A DNA stretch of 64,000 nt from Pedobacter ghigonis (GCF_903166585.1 NZ_CAESCM010000016.1:1-64000), one strand, 5' to 3'. Positions 36,219 to 46,441 are shown, numbered from the stretch's first letter. Numbers and translations are program-made. Notes: generated by a model from the sequence alone, not told the origin.

Positions 36219-39200
36219 ATGAATTTAATACGTTTCGCACTTCGCAAACCCATTTCCATACTGGTTTTAGTTGCCGGGCTGTTCTTTTTCGGTATAGGAG
36301 CCATCAACCAGGTGAAGGTTGATATCCTGCCACAAATGAACCTGCCCGTAATTTATATTGCCCACCCTTTTGGTGGTTATACGCCAGATCAGATGGAGGC
36401 CTATTTCGGCAAGCAATATGTTAACATCCTGCTTTTTGCCAACGGTATCAAAAGTATCGAAACCAAGAATACGCAGGGCTTAATGCTCATGAAACTTACC
36501 TATTACGAAGGCACCAATATGGCCCAGGCCGCGGCCGAGCTAAGCGCGCTCTCTACGCGGGCACAGGCTATTTTTCCGCCGGGTTCGCAACCGCCTTTCG
36601 TAATCCGCTTCGATGCCTCTTCGCTTCCCGTGGGTCAGCTGGTGTTGAGCAGCCCCATCCGAACCAACAACGAGCTGCAGGATCTGGCCAACACTTATGT
36701 GCGCCCCAGCTTCTCGTCTATTCCGGGTTTGCTGTCTCCGGCTCCTTTTGGTGGTAGTCCGCGCACAATAGAAATTAATGTTAACCCGTCATTATTGCGT
36801 TCGCACAATCTTACGGTCGATCAGGTGGTTGAAGCGATCCGACTCAATAACCAAACGGCTCCATCAGGAAACGTGCGTATTGGAGATAAAAACTACCTTA
36901 CACCGACCAATTATACCATCAAAAAAGTTAAAGATTTTGAGAACATCCCCCTCTTTAAAGGCAGTGTACAGAATCTACAGCTTCGCGATGTGGCTACAGT
37001 TAAAGATGGTGCCGATTTAGTGGCCGGTTATGCTTTAATTAACGGTAAACGCTCGGTGTATTTAAGTATTGCCAAATCAGGCGATGCCTCTACCTGGGAC
37101 GTAGTTAAAAATTTAAAGAAAAACTTACCGAATATCCAGAGCACCCTGCCCGAAGATGTAAAGCTCTCGTATGAGTTCGATCAGTCGGTTTATGTAATTA
37201 ATGCCGTAAAAAGTCTGATTAGTGAAGGGGCTATCGGTGCAATTTTAACAGGCTTAATGGTTTTACTGTTCCTGGGCGATAAGCGTGCAGCACTCATTGT
37301 AATCCTCACCATTCCAACATCCATTATTGCCGGAGTTTTATTCCTGAAATTATTCGGACAAACCATCAACATCATGACGCTTAGCGGACTGGCTTTAGCG
37401 ATTGGTATTCTGGTAGACGAATCGACCGTTACGATTGAAAATATACACCAGCATTTTGATATGGGAAAACCCAAGGCACTGGCCATTTGGGATGCCTGTA
37501 AAGAAATTGCTTTCCCTAAATTGCTGATCCTGTTTTGCATCCTGGCCGTATTTGCACCTGCATTTACCATGTCGGGCATACCGGGGGCTTTATTTTTACC
37601 CCTGGCGTTAGCTATTGGATTTTCGATGATTGTTTCGTTCTTACTTTCGCAAACTTTTGTACCCATTATGGCCAACTGGCTGATGGTTGCACACCCGAAA
37701 AAAGGCAACGAACACCATCCGGGCATTACGCAGGATGAAGCTGACTTTAAAGCTACCGGTATTACCCTCGAATCGGAAAAAGATACCCTGAACCAAAAAA
37801 GGGTACTGGTGGAGCGAGAAGATTTTAGCGGCGATGGTAAAATTGGGGTTTTCGATCGTTTCCGTAACCGTTTCATGCGCTTTATGGACCGCTTGTTACC
37901 ATACAAGAAACCTGTTGTGCTAACTTATCTGGTGGTTATTATCGGTTTGGCCGCCCTTTTATTGTTTAATATTGGCCGCGATGTTTTACCACGCGTTAAC
38001 TCAAGCCAGTTCCAGTTGCGTTTGCGCGCACCCGACGGAACGCGTTTAGAGCGTACCGAAGAAAAAGCCAACGTAGTTTTGGCTGAGCTTAAAAAAACTG
38101 TTGGTGCAGAGCATGTAAGTATTTCGTCAGTTTTTGTAGGTCAACACCCTGCACAGTTTTCGGTAAATCCGATTTATCAGTTCATGGCGGGTCCGCACGA
38201 AGCTGTATTTCAGGTGAGCTTAAAAGATTACGAAGCTGATATGGATGATTTTAAGGATCAGTTCAGGGCAAAAATTAAACAACTTTTACCGGATGTTAAA
38301 TTATCATTCGAACCGATAGAACTGACTGACAAAGTATTGAGTCAGGGCTCTCCTACTCCGGTAGAGGTGCGCATTTCGGGCAAAAACAAAAAGCTGAATG
38401 CGCAATACGCCAATAAAATTGTGGCCGAGCTGAAAGAAATCCCTTACATGCGCGATGTTCAGATTGCACAACCGATTAAATATCCTTCATTAAATATCGA
38501 AATCGACAGAACCCGCGCGGCGCAAATCGGGATAGATATGGCCGATATTTCGAGGTCGCTGATTGCTTCTACTTCATCATCGCGTTATACGGATAAAAAT
38601 ATCTGGCTGGATGAAAAAGCAGCTTTACCTTACAACGTTCAGGTGCAGGTGCCCTTAAACCAGATGGCCAGTAAAGATGATATTGGGGAAATACCTTTAT
38701 TAAAAAATTCAGCCAGACCTGTATTGAGCGATGTAGCGAAGATTACCCCCGATACTACTGCCGGCGAAAACGATAATATTGGCGCTATGCCCTTCCTATC
38801 GGTTACTGCGAACCTTTACCATACCGATTTGGGCACAGCTACCAAAGATGTGGAAAAAGCGATCAAAGATGTTGGCGAACTGCCAAGAGGTTTAAATGTT
38901 GCTGCCATTGGCATGAGCAAAGTACTTACCGATACGCTGGATAGTTTACAATCGGGGCTGTTTGTGGCTATTGTTGTGATATTTTTAATGCTGGCCGCTA
39001 ATTTCCAATCGTTTAAAGTGCCCCTGGTAATTTTAGCTACGGTACCTGCGGTTATTTTAGGTTCTTTATTGCTGTTAACGCTTACAGGCTCTACCCTAAA
39101 TCTGCAGTCGTACATGGGTATCATCATGTCGGTGGGGGTATCTATTGCCAATGCGGTATTACTAATTACCAATGCCGAGCAGTTGAGAAAACACAATGGC

Positions 39201-39503
39201 AATGCGCTCGAATCAGCGCGGGAAGCCGCAGCCTTACGTTTGCGTCCCATCATCATGACGAGTATTGCCATGATTGCAGGTATGTTACCAATGGCTATTG
39301 GCCATGGAGAAGGAGGCGGGGCAGTTTCGCCACTGGGCAGGGCGGTAATTGGCGGTTTGCTGGCTTCAACGTTTGCTGTACTTATTATTTTACCACTGGT
39401 TTTTGCCTGGGTACAAGGCAAGCAAACTACCGATTCGATGTCGCTCGATCCGGAAGATAAAGACAGCATCCATTACATTAAAGGTTTAGAAGAAAACGAA
39501 TAA
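36219..39503 (+). CDS. RND-family efflux transporter permease (AcrB/MdtC-like)
   Basis: 1094 residues from the ATG at 36219 (MNLIRFALRKPISILV), chosen because the upstream in-frame start would overlap the TolC gene. It has twelve transmembrane segments in two halves, each with a large periplasmic porter/docking loop. TM4 carries GILVDESTVTIENIHQH, so Asp-Glu stands where AcrB has the Asp407-Asp408 pair. TM10 reads GVSIANAVLLITNAE, where the AcrB Lys940 position is Ala. A long cytosolic loop (about residues 500-560) joins the halves. It is a proton-driven export pump in the inner membrane; the substrates are unknown. The membrane-fusion gene follows after 11 bp. Confidence 0.93.
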   Translation: MNLIRFALRKPISILVLVAGLFFFGIGAINQVKVDILPQMNLPVIYIAHPFGGYTPDQMEAYFGKQYVNILLFANGIKSIETKNTQGLMLMKLTYYEGTNMAQAAAELSALSTRAQAIFPPGSQPPFVIRFDASSLPVGQLVLSSPIRTNNELQDLANTYVRPSFSSIPGLLSPAPFGGSPRTIEINVNPSLLRSHNLTVDQVVEAIRLNNQTAPSGNVRIGDKNYLTPTNYTIKKVKDFENIPLFKGSVQNLQLRDVATVKDGADLVAGYALINGKRSVYLSIAKSGDASTWDVVKNLKKNLPNIQSTLPEDVKLSYEFDQSVYVINAVKSLISEGAIGAILTGLMVLLFLGDKRAALIVILTIPTSIIAGVLFLKLFGQTINIMTLSGLALAIGILVDESTVTIENIHQHFDMGKPKALAIWDACKEIAFPKLLILFCILAVFAPAFTMSGIPGALFLPLALAIGFSMIVSFLLSQTFVPIMANWLMVAHPKKGNEHHPGITQDEADFKATGITLESEKDTLNQKRVLVEREDFSGDGKIGVFDRFRNRFMRFMDRLLPYKKPVVLTYLVVIIGLAALLLFNIGRDVLPRVNSSQFQLRLRAPDGTRLERTEEKANVVLAELKKTVGAEHVSISSVFVGQHPAQFSVNPIYQFMAGPHEAVFQVSLKDYEADMDDFKDQFRAKIKQLLPDVKLSFEPIELTDKVLSQGSPTPVEVRISGKNKKLNAQYANKIVAELKEIPYMRDVQIAQPIKYPSLNIEIDRTRAAQIGIDMADISRSLIASTSSSRYTDKNIWLDEKAALPYNVQVQVPLNQMASKDDIGEIPLLKNSARPVLSDVAKITPDTTAGENDNIGAMPFLSVTANLYHTDLGTATKDVEKAIKDVGELPRGLNVAAIGMSKVLTDTLDSLQSGLFVAIVVIFLMLAANFQSFKVPLVILATVPAVILGSLLLLTLTGSTLNLQSYMGIIMSVGVSIANAVLLITNAEQLRKHNGNALESAREAAALRLRPIIMTSIAMIAGMLPMAIGHGEGGGAVSPLGRAVIGGLLASTFAVLIILPLVFAWVQGKQTTDSMSLDPEDKDSIHYIKGLEENE

Positions 39504-39514
39504 AATCATCACAA

Positions 39515-40615
39515 ATGAATATCAAGCTATTTTCAACAGGTTTATTAAGTGCAGGTTTCCTGTTCCTCACGGCTATTTATGGTTGTGGCCATGCCGAATC
39601 AAAGGGAGAAGTAAAAAAAGAACAAGCCCCTGTTATTGCCACATTCGACCTTAAAAAAGAAAAATTGTCTACTAAGCTGAGCTTACCGGGCGAATTAATT
39701 GCAATGCAGCAGGTAGATTTATATGCCAAAGTAAGCAGTTTTGTACGTACACTAAAGGTAGATATGGGTTCTGAGGTAAGCAAAGGCCAGCTGTTAATGC
39801 CCCTCGAGGCACCGGAATTAAGTTCGCAGCTTTCGGCCAGCCAACCGCGTTTAAAACCCCAGGAAGCCATCTATACGGCCAGCAGGGCAAATTACAACCG
39901 CCTGTACGAAACCAGCAAAACACCGGGTACCATTTCTACTAACGATCTCGATCAGGCCATGGCAAAAAAGAATGCCGATCTGGCCCAGCTCGAGGCGGCA
40001 AAAGCAGCCTATAAAGAGGTGGGTTCTGTACAGGATTACCTGACCATCCGTGCACCGTTTAGTGGTATTATTTCTGCCAGGAATGTAAATTTAGGTGCTT
40101 ATGTAGGTCCATCGGGCAAAGGTTCTGATTTACCCATTTTCACTTTACAGGATCAGAAAAACCTGCGTTTAGCGGTATCAATCCCTGAAATTTATACCGG
40201 TTACCTGAAAGCTGGCGATGAAATCAGTTTTACAGTAAAGTCATTACCCAGCCAAACGTTTAAAGCTAAAGTAAAACGTTTATCGGGAGCTTTAGATTTA
40301 CGCCTGCGTGCCGAACGCATTGAGATGGATGTACCCAATGCCGGCAAAATATTGTTACCAGGCATGGTGGCCGAGGTAAACATTCCGATACCAGCCAATG
40401 CCAGTACTTTTATCATCAACAAAAAAGCACTTTTAGATACCAGCGAAGGTCTATTTGTGTTGAAAGTGCAAGACAATAAAGCAGTAAAAGTTGAGGTAAA
40501 AAAAGGCCGCGAAACCGACGACCGCATTGAGGTATTTGGCGATTTGGCCGAAGGTGACAAATTAGTTGCAGAACCTACAGAGGAAATGCACGAAGGAATG
40601 GCGATTAAACCATAA
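39515..40615 (+). CDS. RND efflux membrane-fusion (periplasmic adaptor) lipoprotein
   Basis: 366 residues. Lipobox IYGC gives a lipid anchor, probably in the inner membrane. The order is beta-barrel/lipoyl strand (LSLPGELIAMQQVDLYAKVS), lipoyl half MGSEVSKGQLLM, alpha-hairpin with DLAQLEAAKAAYKEV, the second lipoyl half TIRAPFSGIISARNVNLGAYV, and a C-terminal beta domain. This is the HlyD/MexA layout, and the protein joins the RND pump to TolC. The order TolC-RND-adaptor is the reverse of the common adaptor-RND-TolC order. A regulator gene follows after 24 bp. Confidence 0.92.
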   Translation: MNIKLFSTGLLSAGFLFLTAIYGCGHAESKGEVKKEQAPVIATFDLKKEKLSTKLSLPGELIAMQQVDLYAKVSSFVRTLKVDMGSEVSKGQLLMPLEAPELSSQLSASQPRLKPQEAIYTASRANYNRLYETSKTPGTISTNDLDQAMAKKNADLAQLEAAKAAYKEVGSVQDYLTIRAPFSGIISARNVNLGAYVGPSGKGSDLPIFTLQDQKNLRLAVSIPEIYTGYLKAGDEISFTVKSLPSQTFKAKVKRLSGALDLRLRAERIEMDVPNAGKILLPGMVAEVNIPIPANASTFIINKKALLDTSEGLFVLKVQDNKAVKVEVKKGRETDDRIEVFGDLAEGDKLVAEPTEEMHEGMAIKP

Positions 40616-40639
40616 CTTTACCATATAAGCACTTATAGT

Positions 40640-41581
40640 ATGTTAACCAAAAACCAGGAGCTTTCTACCCTCCAGAAAAACGAAACCCTGGAGGATTTTT
40701 ACAATAAACTAAAAATCAACCGTCCTGAAATTCCTACGCCTAGCTTAGGGATGATTAACGACATCGGGCACTTTAATGTTTTTAACCGAGCCACGGTTTG
40801 TACCAATGTGCCTTCGGTTTTTAGCCGCAGAGACTTTTATAAAATTTCTTTAATTATTGGCAATGGGATATTGCATTACCCCGATGCCGAGATTGAAATA
40901 AAGGGGCGTGCGTTATTATTTACCAATCCCAATATACCTTACTCCTGGGAAAGCACTTCGCCAAAACCTGCAGGCTACTTTTGCCTCTTTACCGAAAATT
41001 TTATCCATAACCGCAACGAAACCCTGCGCGATTCGTTACTCTGGCGCATTAACGATAGTCCGGTTATACATATCAGCGGCGAGCAGGAAGTGGTATTGAC
41101 CGACATTTTCTTAAAAATGATGAAAGAGATGGATGGCGATTACATCCACAAATATGATTTACTGAGAAATTACGTACAACTTATTGTTCACGAAGCTTTA
41201 AAAGTTAAACCACAGGGCGAATTACTGAAACAAAACAACGCTTCGGTACGCCTAACCGCCTTGTTTATCGAATTACTGGAAAGACAGTTTCCTATTGGCT
41301 CTACCGAGCAAATACTCGAATTAAAAACAGCACACGATTTTGCCTGCAGGCTACTGGTGCATGTAAACCATTTAAACCATGCCGTAAAAGAAGTTACCGG
41401 CAAAACTACTTCCGAGCATATTTCGAGAAGGGTAACTACAGAAGCTGTAGCCCTGCTGAAACATACCGAATGGAACATCGCACAAATTGCTTATTGCCTC
41501 GGATTTGAATATCCGGCCAATTTCAACATCTTTTTTAAACGCCAGATGCAATGTACACCAAAGCATTTTAGGACTACCTAG
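40640..41581 (+). CDS. AraC-family transcriptional regulator
   Basis: 313 residues. The N-terminal part (about 40-190) is a cupin-like ligand domain (YKISLIIGNGILHYPDAEIE; FTNPNIPYSWEST). The C-terminal 100 residues hold two helix-turn-helix motifs, with the second ending in WNIAQIAYCLGFEYPANFNI and FFKRQMQCTPKHFR, the AraC signature. It lies 24 bp after the adaptor gene on the same strand and so is probably co-transcribed with, and may control, the efflux operon. The inducer is not known. Confidence 0.92.
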   Translation: MLTKNQELSTLQKNETLEDFYNKLKINRPEIPTPSLGMINDIGHFNVFNRATVCTNVPSVFSRRDFYKISLIIGNGILHYPDAEIEIKGRALLFTNPNIPYSWESTSPKPAGYFCLFTENFIHNRNETLRDSLLWRINDSPVIHISGEQEVVLTDIFLKMMKEMDGDYIHKYDLLRNYVQLIVHEALKVKPQGELLKQNNASVRLTALFIELLERQFPIGSTEQILELKTAHDFACRLLVHVNHLNHAVKEVTGKTTSEHISRRVTTEAVALLKHTEWNIAQIAYCLGFEYPANFNIFFKRQMQCTPKHFRTT

Positions 41582-41593
41582 ATTATTAACCTA

Positions 41594-41811
41594 CTGTCAG
41601 ATATTTCTATCTGACAGCCAGCTGAATCCTGTTTACTTCCCAACCTGTCCGTAGAGTTCCGAAGGGCGCTACGGATGATGAATAGAAAAGAGTCTCTGAC
41701 TCGTTTTTATTGAGTTTAAAAACTCATTCTTTCCCTAATCCGTAGTGAGGCTGCGCTTAACACTACGGACGGAGTTTCTATCTAACAGCTGGCTGAATCC
41801 TGTATTACTTC
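41594..41811. repeat. cluster of palindromes and a 37-bp direct repeat between convergent genes
   Basis: Holds a perfect hairpin CTGTCAGATA-TTTC-TATCTGACAG (41594-41617). A TTTCTATCTGACAGCCAGC-type sequence at 41604-41639 is repeated at 41775-41811 as TTTCTATCTAACAGCTGGC. Other palindromes are TGAGTTT-AA-AAACTCA (about 41711-41726) and ATCCGTAGTG...CACTACGGA near 41739-41769. The TCCGTAG...CTACGGA words also occur at 41648-41674. It is probably a terminator plus a small mobile-type repeat. Confidence 0.6.
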
Positions 41812-44800
41812 ACCTCCACCGCATGATCACTTTTATCTGCATCAAGCAAATACCGGTAAGGATCAATAGCTACTGTTTTAGGTTTACGGTCGACAACCAG
41901 GGTTAGCCTGGTTTGATTTTGGTTAATGTGATACTTCTGCAGCGCAAAAGGCTTGGTTTCTACCGTCCAATCTTGCTCCGGTTGATTAAAACAACCAATT
42001 TCAACTTCCAGATCAGGCAATTGTTTTGGGCCAGTACTTAAACGCTCGGCATTTACCAAAAGTTCGAGTTGATACTTCCCGTTTTTAAGCAAAGTGCATT
42101 GTTGTACTTTCAAGCCAAGATCATAAGTTACCACCTGGTTGAAACAATCGTCGATAAATTTCTTTTGTACAGGCGAAGCTTCTTTTAACAAGGCATTAAC
42201 CAGATCAGTAGCCGAAGCTTTTGGTTTTGGATCGGCATGATCAGCAATCAACTGCTTCAATACTGCATTGAATTTCTGTTCGCCCATTAACTCCTTAACC
42301 GCGTACATGTTTATACCGCCCTTCTGGTAATTGACATAAGCCTGATTCAGTGTTTTTGCCAGTGGCAATTCTTTTTCGGTATTGTTGCGGTTTAAGAAAT
42401 AGAGGCGGTTATCGTAATCCAGGTATTGCTGCAGGTACATTTTACCAAAAGCTTTTTCCATCAGTACATTTTCGGTGTATTTAGCCAGCGACTCGGTAAG
42501 CATGGCATAGCCAGGCCCATCAAAAGGAGCCAGTTTATTGGCCCACCATTGGTGCGCGGTTTCGTGTGCAGCAATGGCATAACTGTGATCTATCGTACCC
42601 CGCTGACTAAAATTGCCCAGAAAATTAATGTTCTCTGCACTAAATATAATCCCCGGATAAGCCGTTGCAGCTCCCTTGTATTGTGGAATTTCGGCAAGGG
42701 TAAGTTGCTTTAAGGGGTACTTTGCAAAATGTGCATTTCCGTAATCCAGTGCATCTTTGATTCCCTTAAACATTTGCCTCAGGTTATATTCCTGTCCCTG
42801 CTGATAATAAATACTTAAGGCAACACCTTTGTACTGCTCCTTTCTAACTTCATATCGTGCCGAACTTAACGCAAACATGAAATTAACAGGCATGGCTGTT
42901 TTATAACTGAAATAGCGCCGGTTATCGGCAAGCCAGCTTTTTTGTATTTCACCAACTGTAAGCACCTGCTGGTCGTGATTGGTAGAAATGGTTGTTTCAA
43001 AATCAATCAGTTCGTAGCTCCTGCTAAACGTTGGCTCAACGGGTTTTTCTGTCAAGCCATATTGTTTGCGGGCGCGCTTATCATCGCTTTCAAAATTATA
43101 ACTGTAGCCCAGATGTGGTACAAGTTTCTCCAGTTCAATGTAGCTACCATTCTTTACTATCGAATTTTCTTTATCGAAGGGGATAAATCCTGTTTTAAAA
43201 ACGGTGAGGACAAAACTCATCTTAATGGTATCGCCCGGCAACAAAGGACTGTTTAAAGTCAGAAACTGTTGTTTAAATTTTTCATCTACCTTACTTTTCT
43301 TCGCTCCGGCAATATCAACAGCAAACAAGTTTACCTGGGGGTTCAGGCTAATCCATATTTTCGAAATTGCTTTCCCGGTTTCATTTTTTAAGCGGTAAGT
43401 ACCATTAACGGTGTACTTGCCTTCATCCGGGTATAAATCGACAATGGTTTTAACCGATTTAATAACAGGTTGCGGCATATTGACCAGCGCTTTGTATTGC
43501 TGCTCGTAAGCCAGTTGCCAGTTTAACCAGGTTTTGGCATTCTGATACCTGCCAACCACATTGCTTTGATAATAGCTATATGCACCAGCAGAAATCCAGG
43601 TTAGCAAGGCAAAAATCGCAATCCACTTATGCTGCCTAAGCACTAAACCAATCGACTTCAATCTGTTTTTAGCCTTCGTCTCGACCTTATTTTGCCACAT
43701 TCCAATGGTTGACAATGCAATAATGGTTACAAATGCCGACCAATACAACATATACCAGCTAAATGCAGTTGCATAATATCCAAACCCGTTAAAGTACGAA
43801 TGCAGCAAATCTGGCACAGTTGCAAAACGGAAAAGGAAGTGTTCCAGCCCGAAACGATCGGCGTAAAGCATGATAAAAACGGTAACCATGCTCAACATCA
43901 TGCCCACATATTTATTGCCACTCAAATTTTGGATAAACACAATAAGCACTACAAAAAGTAATAAGGGAAATGCACTGTAATAATATAAAGAAAGGTATAA
44001 GGGCAATTCGATATGGAAATAACCGTGACTTAGCTGTAAGGTAATGCCGATACCAATATTTAAAGAAACAAGGATAAAAACCAACACAAAAAGACTCATG
44101 CTTTTGGCAGCCCACATTACCGAACTGCGCACCGGGGTGCTATAAATTAACGACTGGATACCCATCGATTTCTCGCGGGCTACACTTTCTGCAGCATAAA
44201 AGATAATCAGGATTAATGCGAATTTAATGGATCGTATTTCTTCTACTATAATTCCTGTTGCCGGGTAACTGTGAATACCGTACACGCCGCTAAATAGTTC
44301 GTCTTTCAGTTCTACTGCGAAAAGAAATACCCAAAGTAAAAGCATCACCATAACCGGAATGTTTTTAAACAGGGTGATCATTTCGAGCTTAAACTGTGTA
44401 TTTAAAGTGGCCAGTTGATAAGCCAAACCTTTCGGCTTAACCTCTAAATGTTTAAAAGGAATTGGCGAAATTTTTACCGCTGGGATTGTTTGCTGTTTTG
44501 CCTGTTTTTGCCCCTGCACCCTGAAGTTAAAAATGCGATACGTTAGCCACATCAGTATAGCTGAAAAAGTAAGCCACAATAACCTGTTCAGCAGAAATAA
44601 GCCTGTTAAGGGAAAGACTTGCCCATTACGCTGTGCACTTGTCCAAGTTCGGGTTTCACCGAAAAACGAAGCCAGCCCAAATGGATCTAATAGAATAGGC
44701 AAAGCATCGGGTGTTGTGCCTTTTAAGGCAGAGGTAGCCAGTAAGGGCGAGTTTCCAAATATAGAAGCCAGCATGTACAAAATGTAAATCAGCACACCCA

Positions 44801-45323
44801 CTACGTAAATGGCCCGTACATTTTTGGTTAACAGGCTGGTACAATACAGTGCGCCAGCCGAAAAAAACACATTTGGTAAAGCAAATACTAAAAGCGCATG
44901 CAAAAAATAGCCAATATTAAAAGCACCCAGCTGATCGGAATCAACAAAAAAGGTACCGATAAAAATGCCAATGGCCACCAGGAGCAGCAAGGTAAAAACC
45001 GCTATAAGTAAACCTAAAAGCCGCACCACAAAATAAGCAGGCCTGGCAATGGCAGTGGTAAATATTACCGATTCCATTTTGTACATGGCATCTCTAAGCA
45101 CTACATTGGCACTAAAAAGTGTGCTCGAAAATATAGAAAACAAGGAGAGTAAGGCTATGATATTGGTAATTACATAAGGAGAGTTCTTGTGTACCTCATC
45201 GGTACCAAAACCTCCCTTGGCTACGCAAACAATGCCCAAAACCAGAAACAGGATTGCCCCTATTTTGAAGGCCATCTGGTTAAAATGATACTTCAGCTCA
45301 AATTTCAGTAATGCTCCAATCAT
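41805..45323 (-). CDS. ABC-2 permease fused to M1-family zinc aminopeptidase domain
   Basis: 1172 residues. Residues 1-560 contain two sets of about six hydrophobic segments, an ABC-2-type permease duplicated in tandem (start LLKFELKYHFNQMAFKIGA). Residues of about 590-1150 form an M1 peptidase: the zinc motif HETAHQWW is at about 919-926, and the downstream TESLAKYTE supplies the third ligand Glu. It overlaps the ATPase gene upstream by 4 bp, so the two form one transporter. Such fusions occur in several Bacteroidota. The peptidase part would face the periplasm. The substrate is unknown; a link to peptide processing or envelope proteins is inference. Confidence 0.9.
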   Translation of the reverse strand: MIGALLKFELKYHFNQMAFKIGAILFLVLGIVCVAKGGFGTDEVHKNSPYVITNIIALLSLFSIFSSTLFSANVVLRDAMYKMESVIFTTAIARPAYFVVRLLGLLIAVFTLLLLVAIGIFIGTFFVDSDQLGAFNIGYFLHALLVFALPNVFFSAGALYCTSLLTKNVRAIYVVGVLIYILYMLASIFGNSPLLATSALKGTTPDALPILLDPFGLASFFGETRTWTSAQRNGQVFPLTGLFLLNRLLWLTFSAILMWLTYRIFNFRVQGQKQAKQQTIPAVKISPIPFKHLEVKPKGLAYQLATLNTQFKLEMITLFKNIPVMVMLLLWVFLFAVELKDELFSGVYGIHSYPATGIIVEEIRSIKFALILIIFYAAESVAREKSMGIQSLIYSTPVRSSVMWAAKSMSLFVLVFILVSLNIGIGITLQLSHGYFHIELPLYLSLYYYSAFPLLLFVVLIVFIQNLSGNKYVGMMLSMVTVFIMLYADRFGLEHFLFRFATVPDLLHSYFNGFGYYATAFSWYMLYWSAFVTIIALSTIGMWQNKVETKAKNRLKSIGLVLRQHKWIAIFALLTWISAGAYSYYQSNVVGRYQNAKTWLNWQLAYEQQYKALVNMPQPVIKSVKTIVDLYPDEGKYTVNGTYRLKNETGKAISKIWISLNPQVNLFAVDIAGAKKSKVDEKFKQQFLTLNSPLLPGDTIKMSFVLTVFKTGFIPFDKENSIVKNGSYIELEKLVPHLGYSYNFESDDKRARKQYGLTEKPVEPTFSRSYELIDFETTISTNHDQQVLTVGEIQKSWLADNRRYFSYKTAMPVNFMFALSSARYEVRKEQYKGVALSIYYQQGQEYNLRQMFKGIKDALDYGNAHFAKYPLKQLTLAEIPQYKGAATAYPGIIFSAENINFLGNFSQRGTIDHSYAIAAHETAHQWWANKLAPFDGPGYAMLTESLAKYTENVLMEKAFGKMYLQQYLDYDNRLYFLNRNNTEKELPLAKTLNQAYVNYQKGGINMYAVKELMGEQKFNAVLKQLIADHADPKPKASATDLVNALLKEASPVQKKFIDDCFNQVVTYDLGLKVQQCTLLKNGKYQLELLVNAERLSTGPKQLPDLEVEIGCFNQPEQDWTVETKPFALQKYHINQNQTRLTLVVDRKPKTVAIDPYRYLLDADKSDHAVEVK

Positions 45324-46216
45324 ATCACAGCCTCCCTTTTACCTTTTATCCCAAATAAAGCTGTAAAGTAAACTTCTTCCAGGCCGGGATAAACCGGCTC
45401 AAACCCGGTGGCAGGTAGCTGAGCCGATAATACAAAAACATTTAACCGGCCGGCAATAATCCGGGTCGAAATCACATCGAAATCAAGCGAATAGCGCTCC
45501 AGCTCAGCTTTGGTAATCACCTTACGCCAGATTTTCCCATCCAGGTTCTTCGTTAGTTCAGCTGGTTTTCCCTGCAAAATCAGTTTCCCATCGGCCATTA
45601 CAGCCATCTCGGGGCATAGATCGTTCACATCTTCTACAATATGCGTAGACAGAATCACCACCCTTTCGTTGCCTATTTCGCTTAACAAATCGTGAAAACG
45701 GTTCCGCTCCTGAGGATCTAAGCCTGCTGTTGGCTCGTCAACAATAATCAATTGTGGATTGCCCAACAATGCTTGTGCAATGCCGAAGCGCTGCCGCATA
45801 CCACCCGAAAAGGTTCCTACCGATCTTTTTCTCACCTCGAATAAATTGGTTTGCTGCAATAACGACAGCACCTGTTCTTTGCGGTCGTTAGTATTCGGCA
45901 GTCCTTTTAAAACAGCCAGGTGCGTTAATAAATCAACAGCCGAAATCTTAGGGTAAACCCCAAAGTCCTGCGGCAAGTAGCCCAGTTTATTGCGCATTTC
46001 CTGCGGGTTTTGCAGCACATCGTTTCCATCAAAATGGATCCGTCCGCTATCGGGCAGCTGCAAGGTAGCCAGGGTACGCATAAGCGACGATTTGCCGGCA
46101 CCGTTTGGTCCTAATAAACCAAACATGCCATTAGGGATATTTAAACTCACCTCATCAAGCGCTTTTACGCCATTGCCATAAGTTTTTGTAAGTTGCTGTA
46201 TTTTAAGTCGTGCCAT
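45320..46216 (-). CDS. ABC transporter ATP-binding protein
   Basis: 298 residues. Walker A GLLGPNGAGKSSLMRTLATL, Q-loop GYLPQDFGVYPKIS, signature FSGGMRQRFGIAQALLG, Walker B LIIVDEPTAGLDPQERN and H-loop VVILSTHIVEDV are all intact. The C-terminal 80 residues are a regulatory extension. It powers the permease/M1 fusion encoded downstream, with which it overlaps by 4 bp (ATGA type). It is divergent from a LytS/LytTR pair, which may regulate it. Confidence 0.95.
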   Translation of the reverse strand: MARLKIQQLTKTYGNGVKALDEVSLNIPNGMFGLLGPNGAGKSSLMRTLATLQLPDSGRIHFDGNDVLQNPQEMRNKLGYLPQDFGVYPKISAVDLLTHLAVLKGLPNTNDRKEQVLSLLQQTNLFEVRKRSVGTFSGGMRQRFGIAQALLGNPQLIIVDEPTAGLDPQERNRFHDLLSEIGNERVVILSTHIVEDVNDLCPEMAVMADGKLILQGKPAELTKNLDGKIWRKVITKAELERYSLDFDVISTRIIAGRLNVFVLSAQLPATGFEPVYPGLEEVYFTALFGIKGKREAVI

Positions 46217-46441
46217 AGAATTTTAACTTCAGAATGGCCGCAAATTAGCCTCACCAAAATTGATTTCCACATTTAAGTGATGAAGGCAACGAAAGTGATG
46301 ACGAAAGCACAAGAGTCTCACCTTTAGACCTGATTTCATGCCTTTCTCTCCTTTCATCACCAAAAACCAGCCCTTCGTCATTAATATTTTAATGGTTTCG
46401 ATGCCTTTTCTAACTTTAGCAGGCTTTTCTATATCGTAACC

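Noticed and set aside
37190..37906. 238-residue antisense frame in the RND gene
   Set aside because: The plus strand encodes an unmistakable RND transporter over this interval; the antisense frame is a codon-bias shadow. The same holds for 38816-39469.
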